NCBI RefSeq assembly: GCF_003403095.1 | Contig: NZ_CP031555.1 | Span: 2,460,001 to 2,524,000, forward strand | Reading direction: 5' to 3' | Length of the DNA: 64,000 bases | From: Thalassospira indica | Lineage (GTDB): Bacteria > Pseudomonadota > Alphaproteobacteria > Rhodospirillales > Thalassospiraceae | In this document: positions 9,413-18,257 of the stretch, in pieces | Layout: the number at the start of each line of letters is the position of its first letter | How positions within the stretch are numbered: position 1 is the stretch's first letter | Translations under genes and position numbers: made by a program | Notes under the pieces: model-generated | Databases searched by the model: none | What the model saw: only the letters and a program-made list of their open reading frames with translations | Told to the model about the DNA's origin: nothing

Positions 9413-10282
9413 CAGGATGATGTCATAGCCGTTTTGAACCCAGGCATGGGCCCATCGGGTCAATTCCTTGCGGTTGTCAAATTCGGATACCGCACGGCTT
9501 GGACTGAAATGGACTTTGACGGTACAGCCCGACGTTGCCATGAACCGCCAGAAATGGAAGGCAAGGGTGGTGTCGTCAAACCATGGGTAAAGAACCGTTT
9601 CCGGTTCTGGCGAAGATTCACTCGCGCTGTCTTTCAGGCATAAAACGGTTATCGGCTGAACGTGGCAAACTTCAGCGATCTTTTCGTCAAACACAAATTC
9701 CATCAGCGACGATTTGAACGGCAATACGACACTGCCATCCGTACTTGTCCCTTCGGCAAACAGAACCAGCCGACGGTCGGGCAGGATCTTGTCGCGCAGG
9801 ATCTTGATTTGTTCGTGTGACTTGATGGCCCGACGTTCAACGAAAATGGTTTGGCAACAGCGCGCAAGGAACCCGATCCCGGGCCAACTGCGAACTTCGG
9901 ACTTGGCGATGAAATTTACGGTGAACAGCGCATTGATCACCGGAATGTCGAGGTAAGACGTATGGTTCCCCAGCAGCAGCAAAGGAAGTGTTTCGCTTGG
10001 CGATCCGGTGACTTCGACCTTGATGCCGGTGATCTTGCGTGCACCAAGGTGCCAGATGCGGACAATATGTGAGCTGGCCCGGAGCTTGAGACCTTCAAGG
10101 ATCAGGAAAGGGATCAGCATTGCAAACAGCCAGATCATCAGCGTCGTGAATTTGAGCCCTGCCTTCACGTGCTGTGCTGGTGTGATCGGTGCAGTAATGT
10201 GGGGTGTTGCCATCTGGTTCAAAGCGCTTGAAAACCCTTGTTTGACGTCACGGATGTCTCTTTTAACAGTAATCGCACTCAC
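9401..10282 (-). CDS. olsA: Lysophospholipid acyltransferase, probable OlsA (lyso-ornithine lipid O-acyltransferase)
   Basis: A 293-aa PlsC-family acyltransferase. It has an N-terminal membrane segment at about residues 44-65, the catalytic HX4D motif (His107 to Asp112 in GNHTSYLD), and the acceptor-binding motif FAEGTSTDG (Glu177). The neighbour upstream is an OlsB-type N-acyltransferase whose stop overlaps this start by 4 bp. On that basis it probably adds the ester-linked fatty acid to lyso-ornithine lipid rather than being the general PlsC. This assignment rests on context. Confidence 0.8.
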   Translation of the reverse strand: MSAITVKRDIRDVKQGFSSALNQMATPHITAPITPAQHVKAGLKFTTLMIWLFAMLIPFLILEGLKLRASSHIVRIWHLGARKITGIKVEVTGSPSETLPLLLLGNHTSYLDIPVINALFTVNFIAKSEVRSWPGIGFLARCCQTIFVERRAIKSHEQIKILRDKILPDRRLVLFAEGTSTDGSVVLPFKSSLMEFVFDEKIAEVCHVQPITVLCLKDSASESSPEPETVLYPWFDDTTLAFHFWRFMATSGCTVKVHFSPSRAVSEFDNRKELTRWAHAWVQNGYDIILKKA

Positions 10283-11058
10283 GTGTTTAGAGGTGTGAGA
10301 TCAAGGCGATCAGCCTGCTTTTTGTAGAATCTGTGGTATTGGTCAGGGACCTTGGCGACATCGACCGTAATCAATACATCAAGCGTCTTGAAATCGGGAT
10401 CAAGTGCGACGCCATCGCCAACAACGCCACCCAGCGACAAATAGGCTTTGATCAGGGGGGGTAATTTCGCAAGGGCCTCGTCCGGATCAATGTCGTCTTT
10501 TGCCATGCGTTCCATCGACTGATAATTGAGTGCGCGTGCAATATGAGGTTCATCATCCAATCGGTAGTGATGCAGGTATGACAGTTCGTAGGCGATCTTT
10601 TCGATATCGGTGGCATGGAAGCTTGCGCAGCCGAACAGATAGCGAATGTCATGATTGAAAATCAGCTTGGTAATGCCGCGCCACAGAAGCTGAATGGCCT
10701 TGCCATCGCGATAGTCCTTGTGAACACAGGATCGGCCGACTTCCATGCAGTTGTCTTTTACAGCGTCAAGCAGGGGAATAGAGAACTCTTCCTGCGCGAT
10801 GTATGACAGATCTGCGGGTTTCTGTTGCGAAAGCAGCAATCTGGTGGTGGCGATGACTTTCTTGTCATTTTCATTATCCACGACCAGCAAGTGTTCGCAG
10901 AACGCGTCGAATTTATCGCTATCAAGGCCGGCCGAGTGTTGCTCGGTAATGGCTTTGGCGTGAAATTCGCCAAAGAAGACCTCAAAGCGAAGTTCTTGCG
11001 CCGCTTTCAGGTCTTCTTTGGTCTTGGCAAGATGAACAGAAAATCTACCGGATGCCAT
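10279..11058 (-). CDS. olsB: Ornithine N-acyltransferase OlsB (GNAT fold)
   Basis: A 259-aa protein matching the OlsB family: an early LRFEVFFGEF segment, DAFCEHLLVVD, EVGRSCVHKDYRDG, YLFGCASFH and the closing LPPLIKAYLSLGG. OlsB transfers a 3-hydroxyacyl group from acyl-ACP to the alpha-amino group of ornithine, the first step of phosphate-free ornithine lipid synthesis. It is coupled to olsA by a 4-bp overlap. The ribosome site is weak. A CRP-like palindrome lies 62 bp upstream. Confidence 0.88.
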   Translation of the reverse strand: MASGRFSVHLAKTKEDLKAAQELRFEVFFGEFHAKAITEQHSAGLDSDKFDAFCEHLLVVDNENDKKVIATTRLLLSQQKPADLSYIAQEEFSIPLLDAVKDNCMEVGRSCVHKDYRDGKAIQLLWRGITKLIFNHDIRYLFGCASFHATDIEKIAYELSYLHHYRLDDEPHIARALNYQSMERMAKDDIDPDEALAKLPPLIKAYLSLGGVVGDGVALDPDFKTLDVLITVDVAKVPDQYHRFYKKQADRLDLTPLNT

Positions 11059-11119
11059 ATTGGAAATTAATTCTGTTGTTCTAATGAAACTTCGTTATCG
11101 TCGTTTTTCACGACTAGAG

Positions 11120-11135
11120 AGTGATTTGTATCACA
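11120..11135 (-). promoter_or_regulatory. CRP/FNR-type palindrome upstream of olsB
   Basis: AGTGA-TTTGTA-TCACA, which on the olsB strand reads TGTGA-N6-TCACT. This matches 9 of 10 bases of the CRP consensus half-sites at the correct spacing. It is centred about 70 bp before the olsB start. Whether a CRP-type protein binds it is inference. Confidence 0.45.
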
Positions 11136-11412
11136 TAATGAACTGTCTATGAAAACAATATGATAGCGTTAAATTGATCAGTGTTTTCGGTTGAACATCT
11201 TCGCGGATTGAAAAGCGCCAAAACGGAGTGATGGTAAGGTCGAATGCGTCATTTTTTATGGCCGCGGTCTGCCCTGTGACCAATCCAGAAAAATATTCTC
11301 TGCTGTGTGGCATAAAGGTAGCCGGTGAAGCGTTATCCTTACTGGGCTTGTCGCAATTTTGGGCAAAGTCCCCACATGAGTTTGGATATTTTTCACGATG
11401 ACAGAGGTCGCC

Positions 11413-11883
11413 ATGCCGTTCACAACCAGCTGGGTCAAAGCAATTACGACCGGTTTTGTTCTTGTCGGTGCCAGTCTTGCCCTGACAACACCTGTACAGT
11501 CACATCCGGCCAATCAGGAACATGATCACACCGTCGTCGAACTTGCCCAAGGTGGTGGCATTTTTAGTGATGAAGAACGGCGCATTATTCGTGATGTGCT
11601 TGATATCGCGACCGGGCAGACTGACCAAGATAGCGACAAGAAGGACAAGAGTAACAAGGGCAAAGGCAACAAGGGCCTGCCGCCCGGTATTGCCATGAAG
11701 CTTGAGCGCGGTGGTACCTTGCCGCCCGGCATTGCCAAGCGCGATTTGCCCGATAACCTGATTTCACGACTTCCTGCGCGCACGGACGGCGCGCTGCGTC
11801 AGATCGTTGGCGACGATGTTGTGCTGATCGAAAAGGGGACCGAGATCATTCTTGATGTGATCCGGGATGTTGCCAGGAACTAG
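11413..11883 (+). CDS. Exported CigR/RcnB-like small protein
   Basis: A 156-aa protein with a signal peptide (hydrophobic residues about 8-25, cleavage probably after VQSHP or nearby). A charged, Lys/Asp/Gly-rich linker follows, then two LPPGIA motifs and a C-terminal GDDVVLIEKGTEIILDVI segment. This pattern resembles CigR (a Salmonella virulence regulator family) and RcnB-type periplasmic proteins. The ATG at 11413 is preferred because GAGG lies 6 nt upstream. It stands alone between a divergent olsBA promoter region and a terminator. Function unknown. Confidence 0.7.
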   Translation: MPFTTSWVKAITTGFVLVGASLALTTPVQSHPANQEHDHTVVELAQGGGIFSDEERRIIRDVLDIATGQTDQDSDKKDKSNKGKGNKGLPPGIAMKLERGGTLPPGIAKRDLPDNLISRLPARTDGALRQIVGDDVVLIEKGTEIILDVIRDVARN

Positions 11884-11910
11884 GTTGCATTGCCTGCATC
11901 CGACAGAAAG

Positions 11911-11938
11911 AAAGCGGCGCCTGACTGGCGCCGCTTTT
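11911..11938. terminator. Bidirectional terminator
   Basis: AAAGCGGCGCC (11911-11921) with GGCGCCGCTTT (11927-11937). It serves the CigR-like gene on plus and the Lrp-domain gene on minus. Confidence 0.85.
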
Positions 11939-11973
11939 GGTTCTGCAAGCTTGGTTTGTCTGCCGTTTGGCCA

Positions 11974-12216
11974 TCAGGTGAAGGCGTTAAAGGTAATGAT
12001 GGTCTGCGTATCCTTGATATGAGGCAGCTTGTGGATACTTTCGTTCACATAGCGCCCAATATCCTGTCCGTCATCAATATATACCTTGACCAACAATTCA
12101 AACGGGCCGGAGATGGAATAGACTTCGGAAACGCCTTCGACTTCTTCAACAAGCGCTGCTGCGACGTCATAGGCTTTGCCAAGTTCACATTTCACAAAGA
12201 TGAAAAATGGATGCAT
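11974..12216 (-). CDS. Stand-alone Lrp/AsnC ligand-binding (RAM) domain protein
   Basis: An 80-aa protein that is only the alpha/beta effector-binding domain of Lrp/AsnC regulators: FIFVKCELGKAYDVAAALVE, then VSEVYSISGPFELLVKVYI and TQTIITFNAF. No helix-turn-helix is present. Such proteins form small-molecule-binding oligomers and are common in alphaproteobacteria, but their roles are mostly unknown. It lies about 100 bp downstream of the PfkB kinase gene on the same strand. Confidence 0.85.
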   Translation of the reverse strand: MHPFFIFVKCELGKAYDVAAALVEEVEGVSEVYSISGPFELLVKVYIDDGQDIGRYVNESIHKLPHIKDTQTIITFNAFT

Positions 12217-12313
12217 CGGATCGGCTCCGGTTTGAAGTTGAATTCAGGACAAGCTACCTGCGTTGCATGATCCATGCAATCATCAAGCAGGATCTTGGTA
12301 TGGCCCCTTTGGG

Positions 12314-13261
12314 TCAAAGGACCTTGCTTTCGGCCTTTGCTGCGCGTTCCGTGACCGCTTCCAGCGTCAGACCCCAAACAGTGGTGCCTTCGGTTTCTGC
12401 CGTCAGGCTTGCCATCGCAAGGCCCGATGCCATAGCATCGTCAAAGCTCGTATGCGGTTTCGAGTAAGCCGACAGAAAACCGGAATAGAAGGCATCACCC
12501 GCACCATTGACGTCCTTGACCTTGGTGGGCAACGGATGCCAGAACGCCGTCCCCGATGCTGACGAGGACACAACCCCTTGGGCACCAAGCGTGATCACGA
12601 CATCCGGGATACCCTTGCCGCGCAAAAGCTCGATCGCGACTTTCGCCTGCGCAAGATCGTTGATCTCGATACCCGTCAGGATGCGTGTTTCAGCACGGTT
12701 GGCAATCAGCAGGTCCAGCTTATCAAGTACCGGCTTGAACCGTACTGCCTTGCTGGGCGAAACGGTAGCTGCGCACAATTTTGTCGTCTGTTTGTTTTCG
12801 GCAAGCCACATGATGCTTTCGGTTGGCAGGTTCGCGTCAACCAACCACCAGGGCCGCGCCTGAAGGTTTGCCAGATGCGGTTCAAGGCGATCAATGGTCA
12901 GCAGGTCATAGACCTCGGCATTCATCATACCAAGCGCGAGTTCGCCGGTTTCATCAAGAAGGGCCGTGTAACCGGCCGTTGCCATGCCACTGATCTTCAT
13001 CAGATGGCGGGTATCGATCCCAAGTTCGGACAGCGCCTCGATCACCTGATCGCCATCCCCGTCATCCCCGACAGCACCAAGCATTGCGACATTATTGCCC
13101 AGAAGCCGCAGATGCACCGCAATGTTGCGGCTGACACCGCCAGGTTTGCGATGCAAGGTCCGAACCGGGTTCGAGGCAGCGGGCACAAAAGTCTCAGTAC
13201 ATTGCAGGGTGCGGTCGAAATGGGCGGCACCAAAGCAAAGAATGTTGGCATTAGGCGTCAT
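12314..13261 (-). CDS. PfkB-family kinase, probably pseudouridine kinase-like (PsuK)
   Basis: A 315-aa ribokinase-fold kinase. The N-terminal substrate region reads SNPVRT...KPGGVSRNIAVHLRLLGN, which follows E. coli PsuK closely. The PfkB signature 2 is present as DVNGAGDAFYSG, with the catalytic Asp in GAGD. The start at 13261 (MTPNANILCFG) is preferred over further upstream ATGs because the family begins here. It sits next to a 5'-nucleotidase and opposite a nucleoside transport operon, so a nucleoside or pseudouridine substrate is plausible. No psuG glycosidase gene is in the window. The kinase class is certain; the substrate is inferred. Confidence 0.75.
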   Translation of the reverse strand: MTPNANILCFGAAHFDRTLQCTETFVPAASNPVRTLHRKPGGVSRNIAVHLRLLGNNVAMLGAVGDDGDGDQVIEALSELGIDTRHLMKISGMATAGYTALLDETGELALGMMNAEVYDLLTIDRLEPHLANLQARPWWLVDANLPTESIMWLAENKQTTKLCAATVSPSKAVRFKPVLDKLDLLIANRAETRILTGIEINDLAQAKVAIELLRGKGIPDVVITLGAQGVVSSSASGTAFWHPLPTKVKDVNGAGDAFYSGFLSAYSKPHTSFDDAMASGLAMASLTAETEGTTVWGLTLEAVTERAAKAESKVL

Positions 13262-13367
13262 AGAGAACGGGTGCTCTTTGTCGTGGGACGTCACGCAGGT
13301 GACGGTCATGTGCTGTAATCGACGTTGATAAGCCTCAAGCGCGCATGAAGGCAAGAAAAACAAAAAA

Positions 13368-13388
13368 GGCAGTCCGTAACGGACTGCC
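13368..13388 (-). terminator. Terminator of the 5'-nucleotidase gene
   Basis: GGCAGTCCGT and ACGGACTGCC face each other around 13378. On the minus strand, TTTTTT follows. It lies between the nucleotidase stop and the kinase start and so separates the two. Confidence 0.8.
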
Positions 13389-13419
13389 TTTCGGTCGCTT
13401 GATCACGCAGAAAACCTGT

Positions 13420-15012
13420 TTATTTCAGGTTGATGCGACCCTTGGTCGTCGGGGTCAGTGGCGAGTTAAGCCCGATATAGTCGGCAACAGCCTGTTCAAG
13501 GTTCGGTCCGAAGTCATAAACATCGGTGGCATTATCCCGGAACAGGGCGTAGCCATCACCGCCATTGCGCATGAAGTCGTTGGAAACGACGCCATACATT
13601 TTGCCGGTCTCGATCGGTACGAAGCCGTTGCCATCGGCAACCATGACGTTTGAAACACGCGATCCGGCAGGTTGCGAAAGATCAAGGTCAAATTTCAGGC
13701 CCGCAACCTGCGGAAACTGGCCTTTGCCTTCCTCGACAAGCGATACACCATGTTCAAGCGATGCAACGATATCCGCACCGGAAAGCTTGAAGGTTGCCAG
13801 CGCATTCTGGAACGGCAGAACCGTCAGGACTTCACCCATGGTAACCGTGCCTTCATCGATGCTTGCACGTACACCGCCGCCGTTCTGGATGGCGATCTGA
13901 TAGTCATCACCAGCCTTCCAGAGCATGGCATCGGCAACCAACGAACCCATGGAACATTCCATCTTGCGGCAGATTTCGCGCGATCCATCTGCAGGTGCCG
14001 TGAAGCTGCCGGCTTCAAGGGTGCGAACGGCATCAACCTGACCGCTGGCTGCAGAGATAACGGCAAGAACGTCCTCGGCCGGTTTAATGCTGGCATCCAG
14101 TGCAATCGGATCACCCGACCATGCGGTTGCCACACCGGCATCATCAAATGTGACGTTCAGGTCGCCAAGGTAACGGCTGTAGGCATATGCTTGGACGATC
14201 AGAAGAGGTTTGCCATCGGCACCATTTTTGACGACCGGGTAGGGATGGGATGCCTTGTCATCACTGTTGGAAAACAGAAGATGATCATGACCGCCGACAA
14301 TCACGTCAACACCAGTGACATCGCTGACATACTCAAAATCGGCGTATGAGCCCGAATGGCTGAGAGCGACAATTTTGTTGATGCCCTGGGCGGTCAAGCG
14401 ATCGACTGAGCTTTGCAGTGATTGCGCAAGGTCATTGAACTTGACGTTCGGACCCGCACTTGAAATATCGGCCGTTTCCGGTGTTGTCAGCCCGACGATA
14501 CCAATGCGTTCACCGCCAACTGTGATGATGGTTTCAGGCTTGATCAGTTCGTTCAGACCATCTGTGGTGGCTTCGATGTTGGCCGACAAAATGGGGGTAA
14601 GGCTTTTTTTGATGAAGCTTGCCAGAACGTCCGGGCCATCATCAAACTCATGGTTGCCAACCGCCATTGCATCATAATCAACAAGGTTCATCAGTTCAGC
14701 CGTCAGCGAACCCTTGTAGGTCGAGTAATAAAGTGACCCCTGGAACTGATCGCCTGCATCGACAACCAGAACATTGCCGCCTTCGGCACGGGCGTCACGA
14801 ATGGCCGTGGCAAGACGGCCGTAGCCGCCAAAGCACTTGCCTTCCGCATCATCCTCGGCACTGCAGGTGTTATTGTATTTTGTGACCGATTCAACGCGGT
14901 CATGGACGTCATTGGTATGGATCAGACGCAAATCGTAATCGGCCAACGCGCTTCCGGCACCAAGGCTGAGCATTGTACAGGCCGACAGCAGCCCTGCAAT
15001 TGTTCTTTTCAT
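13420..15012 (-). CDS. Periplasmic 5'-nucleotidase / metallophosphatase (UshA/NadN family)
   Basis: A 530-aa exported enzyme. The signal peptide (MKRTIAGLLSACTMLSLG, cleavage near ALA-DYD) is followed by the calcineurin-like metallophosphatase domain: HTNDVHD with metal ligands Asp35 and His37, VVDAGDQFQGS, and VGNHEFDDG. The C-terminal 5'-nucleotidase domain includes IAIQNGGGVRASI and SNDFMRNGGDGY. It should release nucleosides from extracellular nucleotides. GGAG precedes the ATG at 15012. It is divergent from the nucleoside transporter operon, sharing a 620-bp control region. Exact substrate preference is not readable. Confidence 0.88.
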   Translation of the reverse strand: MKRTIAGLLSACTMLSLGAGSALADYDLRLIHTNDVHDRVESVTKYNNTCSAEDDAEGKCFGGYGRLATAIRDARAEGGNVLVVDAGDQFQGSLYYSTYKGSLTAELMNLVDYDAMAVGNHEFDDGPDVLASFIKKSLTPILSANIEATTDGLNELIKPETIITVGGERIGIVGLTTPETADISSAGPNVKFNDLAQSLQSSVDRLTAQGINKIVALSHSGSYADFEYVSDVTGVDVIVGGHDHLLFSNSDDKASHPYPVVKNGADGKPLLIVQAYAYSRYLGDLNVTFDDAGVATAWSGDPIALDASIKPAEDVLAVISAASGQVDAVRTLEAGSFTAPADGSREICRKMECSMGSLVADAMLWKAGDDYQIAIQNGGGVRASIDEGTVTMGEVLTVLPFQNALATFKLSGADIVASLEHGVSLVEEGKGQFPQVAGLKFDLDLSQPAGSRVSNVMVADGNGFVPIETGKMYGVVSNDFMRNGGDGYALFRDNATDVYDFGPNLEQAVADYIGLNSPLTPTTKGRINLK

Positions 15013-15634
15013 TCCTGTTCTCCAACAATAATCCACTCTTCCTGTCCCGTTCAGGAAGGAAAGTATGAAAACGCAAATCTGTGGGTCGGAAAATCTTTGC
15101 CCCGAGGAATGCTAGCACCAAACTTTCGCGAACGGTATGTCCGGTTGTTGACGGTGTGGTTAAAATTACACATCGCTTTTGCCCGTAAATTCGCACCCAT
15201 CCATTTGTGTAGGGAAGAATCGGAAACGCACCAATTTTAATCATTCGAGGTTCAATGGTCCCGATTTGGTGCCATTTACGCGCATCGACAAAGATAAATT
15301 ACCGTGCAGAAAAGGTTGGTTCAGGTTTGAGCCCGATCGGCCCGAAACTAAGGGAAACCCCGCAGATATGCGATTTGAAGTTCCGGTTGTAGTGCATTGG
15401 TGCTGACCAAGTGGACAGGTCTCTGCAACGTGTTGCGTGCTCAGCTATTTACAGGGCACTATATTTTGTAGTTACCATGAGCATTCGCAGCATGCCAAAC
15501 CGCGCTGCATTGGTCCTCGACCAACGCCGCTTTGCTTATGTTGCGAGACATGTGTTTTCGATGAGGGAGTTCCGCCAAACAAGATGGGCATTGGCGGAAA
15601 GATAATCAGAATTCAAACAAAGAAGGGCATCGGA
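15013..15634. promoter_or_regulatory. Divergent control region between nucleotidase and nucleoside transporter
   Basis: A 620-bp stretch with no convincing gene. It contains two inverted repeats close to the two start codons: 15038-15058 before the nucleotidase and 15570-15599 before the BMP protein. No clear -35/-10 pair could be assigned. Confidence 0.5.
15570..15599. repeat. Inverted repeat upstream of the nucleoside-binding protein gene
   Basis: TTCCGCCAA (15570-15578) and TTGGCGGAA (15591-15599), a perfect 9-bp repeat with a 12-nt gap that ends 35 bp before the start codon. It could be an operator or a leader hairpin. Confidence 0.6.
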
Positions 15635-16630
15635 ATGAAAAAGCTTCTGACCTCGGTGGTCGCGGCTGTTGCTTGCTATGCAGGCGTTGCTTCGGCTGCA
15701 GAAATCAATCCGGCTGTGGTTTACGATCTTGGTGGTCGTTTTGACCGCTCATTCAACCAGGCGGCATACACGGGTGCCGAGAAGTATAAGGAAGATACCG
15801 GTACTGAGTATCGTGACTTCGAAATCCAGAACGATTCACAGCGCGAGCAGGCAATGCGCAACTTTGCGCGCCGCGGCATGAATCCGATTGTTGCGATTGG
15901 TTTTTCCCAGGCTTCTGCACTTGAAAAAGTCGCTAAAGAATTCCCTGAAACCAAATTTACCATTGTTGACATGGTTGTAGACCTGCCGAACGTTCAGTCG
16001 GTGGTTTTCAAGGAACATGAAGGTTCGTTCCTTGTCGGTGTTTTGGCAGCTATGGCATCTGAGACCGGCAAAGTTGGTTTCGTTGGTGGTATGGACATCC
16101 CGCTGATCCGCAAATTCGCCTGCGGTTACGCACAGGGCGTAAAATATTCGAACGGTGATGCGGAAGTCTTCCAGAACATGACCGGCACTACCGGTGCGGC
16201 CTGGAACGACCCGGTAAAGGGTGGTGAACTTGCAAAATCGCAGTTCGACCGTGGTGCTGATGTTGTTTACCATGCTGCAGGTGGTACTGGCGTTGGTGTG
16301 CTTCAGGCTGCTGCAGATGCCGGTAAACTCGGCATTGGTGTGGACTCCAACCAGAACGGCCTGCATCCGGGTTCGGTTCTGACGTCTATGCTGAAACGCG
16401 TTGACGTTGCTGTTTACGAAGCTTTCGAGGCTGCTGCCAACGATACCTGGGAGCCGGGCCTGACCATTCTGGGTCTTGCAGAAGGCGGCGTTGATTGGGC
16501 ACTTGATGAAAACAACGAAAGCCTGATCACCGACGAGATGAAAGCAGCCGTTGCCGAGGCCAAGGAAGCAATCATTTCCGGTAACCTTGAAGTACACGAT
16601 TACATGAGCGATAGCGCCTGCCCAATGTAA
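15635..16630 (+). CDS. BMP-family (PnrA-like) nucleoside ABC transporter substrate-binding protein
   Basis: A 331-aa periplasmic binding protein with signal peptide MKKLLTSVVAAVACYAGVASA and the BMP/PnrA fold: AVVYDLGGRFDRSFNQAAY, then KVGFVGGMDIPLIRKFACGYAQG and GADVVYHAAGGTGVGV. These regions carry the purine-nucleoside-binding residues in known relatives. AAGGG lies before the ATG at 15635. The ATPase and two permeases follow directly. The family once annotated as basic membrane protein is now known to bind nucleosides. Confidence 0.92.
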   Translation: MKKLLTSVVAAVACYAGVASAAEINPAVVYDLGGRFDRSFNQAAYTGAEKYKEDTGTEYRDFEIQNDSQREQAMRNFARRGMNPIVAIGFSQASALEKVAKEFPETKFTIVDMVVDLPNVQSVVFKEHEGSFLVGVLAAMASETGKVGFVGGMDIPLIRKFACGYAQGVKYSNGDAEVFQNMTGTTGAAWNDPVKGGELAKSQFDRGADVVYHAAGGTGVGVLQAAADAGKLGIGVDSNQNGLHPGSVLTSMLKRVDVAVYEAFEAAANDTWEPGLTILGLAEGGVDWALDENNESLITDEMKAAVAEAKEAIISGNLEVHDYMSDSACPM

Positions 16631-16661
16631 GGCAGACGTCAAAGCAAATCGGGGATTTGTC

Positions 16662-18257
16662 GTGTCGGATACGATGCATCAAATGCACGGCGCCGGGGAA
16701 ACCGGTGCCGTGCAACCCGCTATTGAACTGCGCGGTATAGACAAGCGGTTCGGTGCGGTACATGCCAATAAAGAAATCGACCTGAAGGTCGACAAGGGAA
16801 CTATCCACGGAATCGTGGGCGAAAATGGGGCTGGTAAATCGACCCTGATGAGTATTCTGTACGGCTTTTATCAGGCCGATGCAGGAACCATTCACGTCGA
16901 TGGCAAGCTCTGTGAAATTAACGGATCAGAAGACGCGATTGCGGTCGGGATCGGAATGGTTCACCAGCATTTCATGTTGGTTGAGACATTCTCGGTGCTC
17001 GAAAACGTTATTCTTGGCGTCGAAGGCGGTGCTGTTCTGCGCGACGGTGTGGAAAAGGCACGCGAAGAACTCAAACGTCTTGAACGCGAATATTCGCTAA
17101 ACATCGATCCGGACGCCACGGTGGGTGATCTTTCGGTCGGGCTCCAGCAACGTGTGGAAATCCTGAAAGCCCTTTATCGCGGGGCGGAAATTCTTATTCT
17201 GGATGAGCCGACCGGTGTTTTGACACCGCAGGAAGCAGATCACCTTTTCAGAATTCTTGATACCCTGAAAGAACAGGGCAAGACGGTTGTTCTGATTACC
17301 CACAAACTGCGCGAAATCATGGCCGCAACGGACAATGTTTCCGTCATGCGCCAAGGCGCAATGGTGGCCCATCGCAAAACAGCCGAAACCAGCCCGGAAG
17401 AACTTTCTGAATTAATGGTCGGCCGTAAGGTATTGCTACGCCTTGAAAAAGGTGAAGCTAGACCGGCTGCGACCGTGCTGAAGGTCGATAATCTTTGTGT
17501 TGATAATGCCCAGGGCGTGCGCAAGGTCAAAAATGCGACCTTTACCGTGCGCGCAGGAGAAATTGTCGGCATTGCCGGGGTGTCCGGCAACGGGCAAAGC
17601 GAACTACTTGAAGCGCTTGGTGGGATCAGATCTGCCAGCGAAGGGACCGTGGAACTGAACGGGCAGGATGTAACACCCGGCAAAGGCGTTGATGCCGCAG
17701 AGCTCCGTCGTCGCGGTGTCGCGCATGTGCCCGAGGATCGCCATCGCATGGCAATGGTCACGGCCTTTTCAGCCAAAGAGGCGGCCATTCTTGGCTATGA
17801 AGATGATCCTGCCTATCAAAAGGGCGGGCTTCTGGATTGGGATGCTATTTCAGCTGCCACAGCCAATATGATGTCAGAATTTGACGTTCGTCCGGACAAT
17901 CCGGACTTGAAAGCTGCCAATTTCTCCGGCGGTAACCAGCAAAAGCTTGTTCTGGCGCGTGAAATCATGCGTGATCCGGAATTACTTCTGGTGGGCCAGC
18001 CGACCCGTGGTGTCGATATCGGTGCCATTGAATTCATTCATAAACGTATTGTCGCCATGCGGGATGCGGGCAAAGCCGTCCTTCTGGTGTCAGTGGAGCT
18101 TGACGAGATTATGTCGCTTGCCGACCGCATTCTGGTGATGTGCGATGGGGCCATCATTGGTGAAGTTGCCGCATCCGAAGCCAATGAACGTGTGCTTGGT
18201 TTGATGATGGCGGGCGTTGACCCAAATGAAGCCAAGGCAGCGGAGGGGCAGGCATGA
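16662..18257 (+). CDS. Nucleoside ABC transporter, double ATPase subunit
   Basis: A 531-aa protein with two fused ABC domains. The first has an intact Walker A (GENGAGKST), an LSVGLQQR signature and Walker B ILDEPTG. The second has a degenerate Walker A (GVSGNGQSE) and VGQPTRGVD in place of a normal Walker B. This asymmetry is normal for sugar/nucleoside importers of the RbsA/YufO type. The start is a GTG at 16662 with GGGGA upstream. It overlaps the next gene by 4 bp. Confidence 0.92.
   Translation: MSDTMHQMHGAGETGAVQPAIELRGIDKRFGAVHANKEIDLKVDKGTIHGIVGENGAGKSTLMSILYGFYQADAGTIHVDGKLCEINGSEDAIAVGIGMVHQHFMLVETFSVLENVILGVEGGAVLRDGVEKAREELKRLEREYSLNIDPDATVGDLSVGLQQRVEILKALYRGAEILILDEPTGVLTPQEADHLFRILDTLKEQGKTVVLITHKLREIMAATDNVSVMRQGAMVAHRKTAETSPEELSELMVGRKVLLRLEKGEARPAATVLKVDNLCVDNAQGVRKVKNATFTVRAGEIVGIAGVSGNGQSELLEALGGIRSASEGTVELNGQDVTPGKGVDAAELRRRGVAHVPEDRHRMAMVTAFSAKEAAILGYEDDPAYQKGGLLDWDAISAATANMMSEFDVRPDNPDLKAANFSGGNQQKLVLAREIMRDPELLLVGQPTRGVDIGAIEFIHKRIVAMRDAGKAVLLVSVELDEIMSLADRILVMCDGAIIGEVAASEANERVLGLMMAGVDPNEAKAAEGQA

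Noticed and set aside
16662..18257. Degenerate second nucleotide-binding domain of the nucleoside ABC ATPase as an oddity
   Set aside because: The altered Walker A and VGQPTRGVD are normal for the second half of this double-ATPase family.
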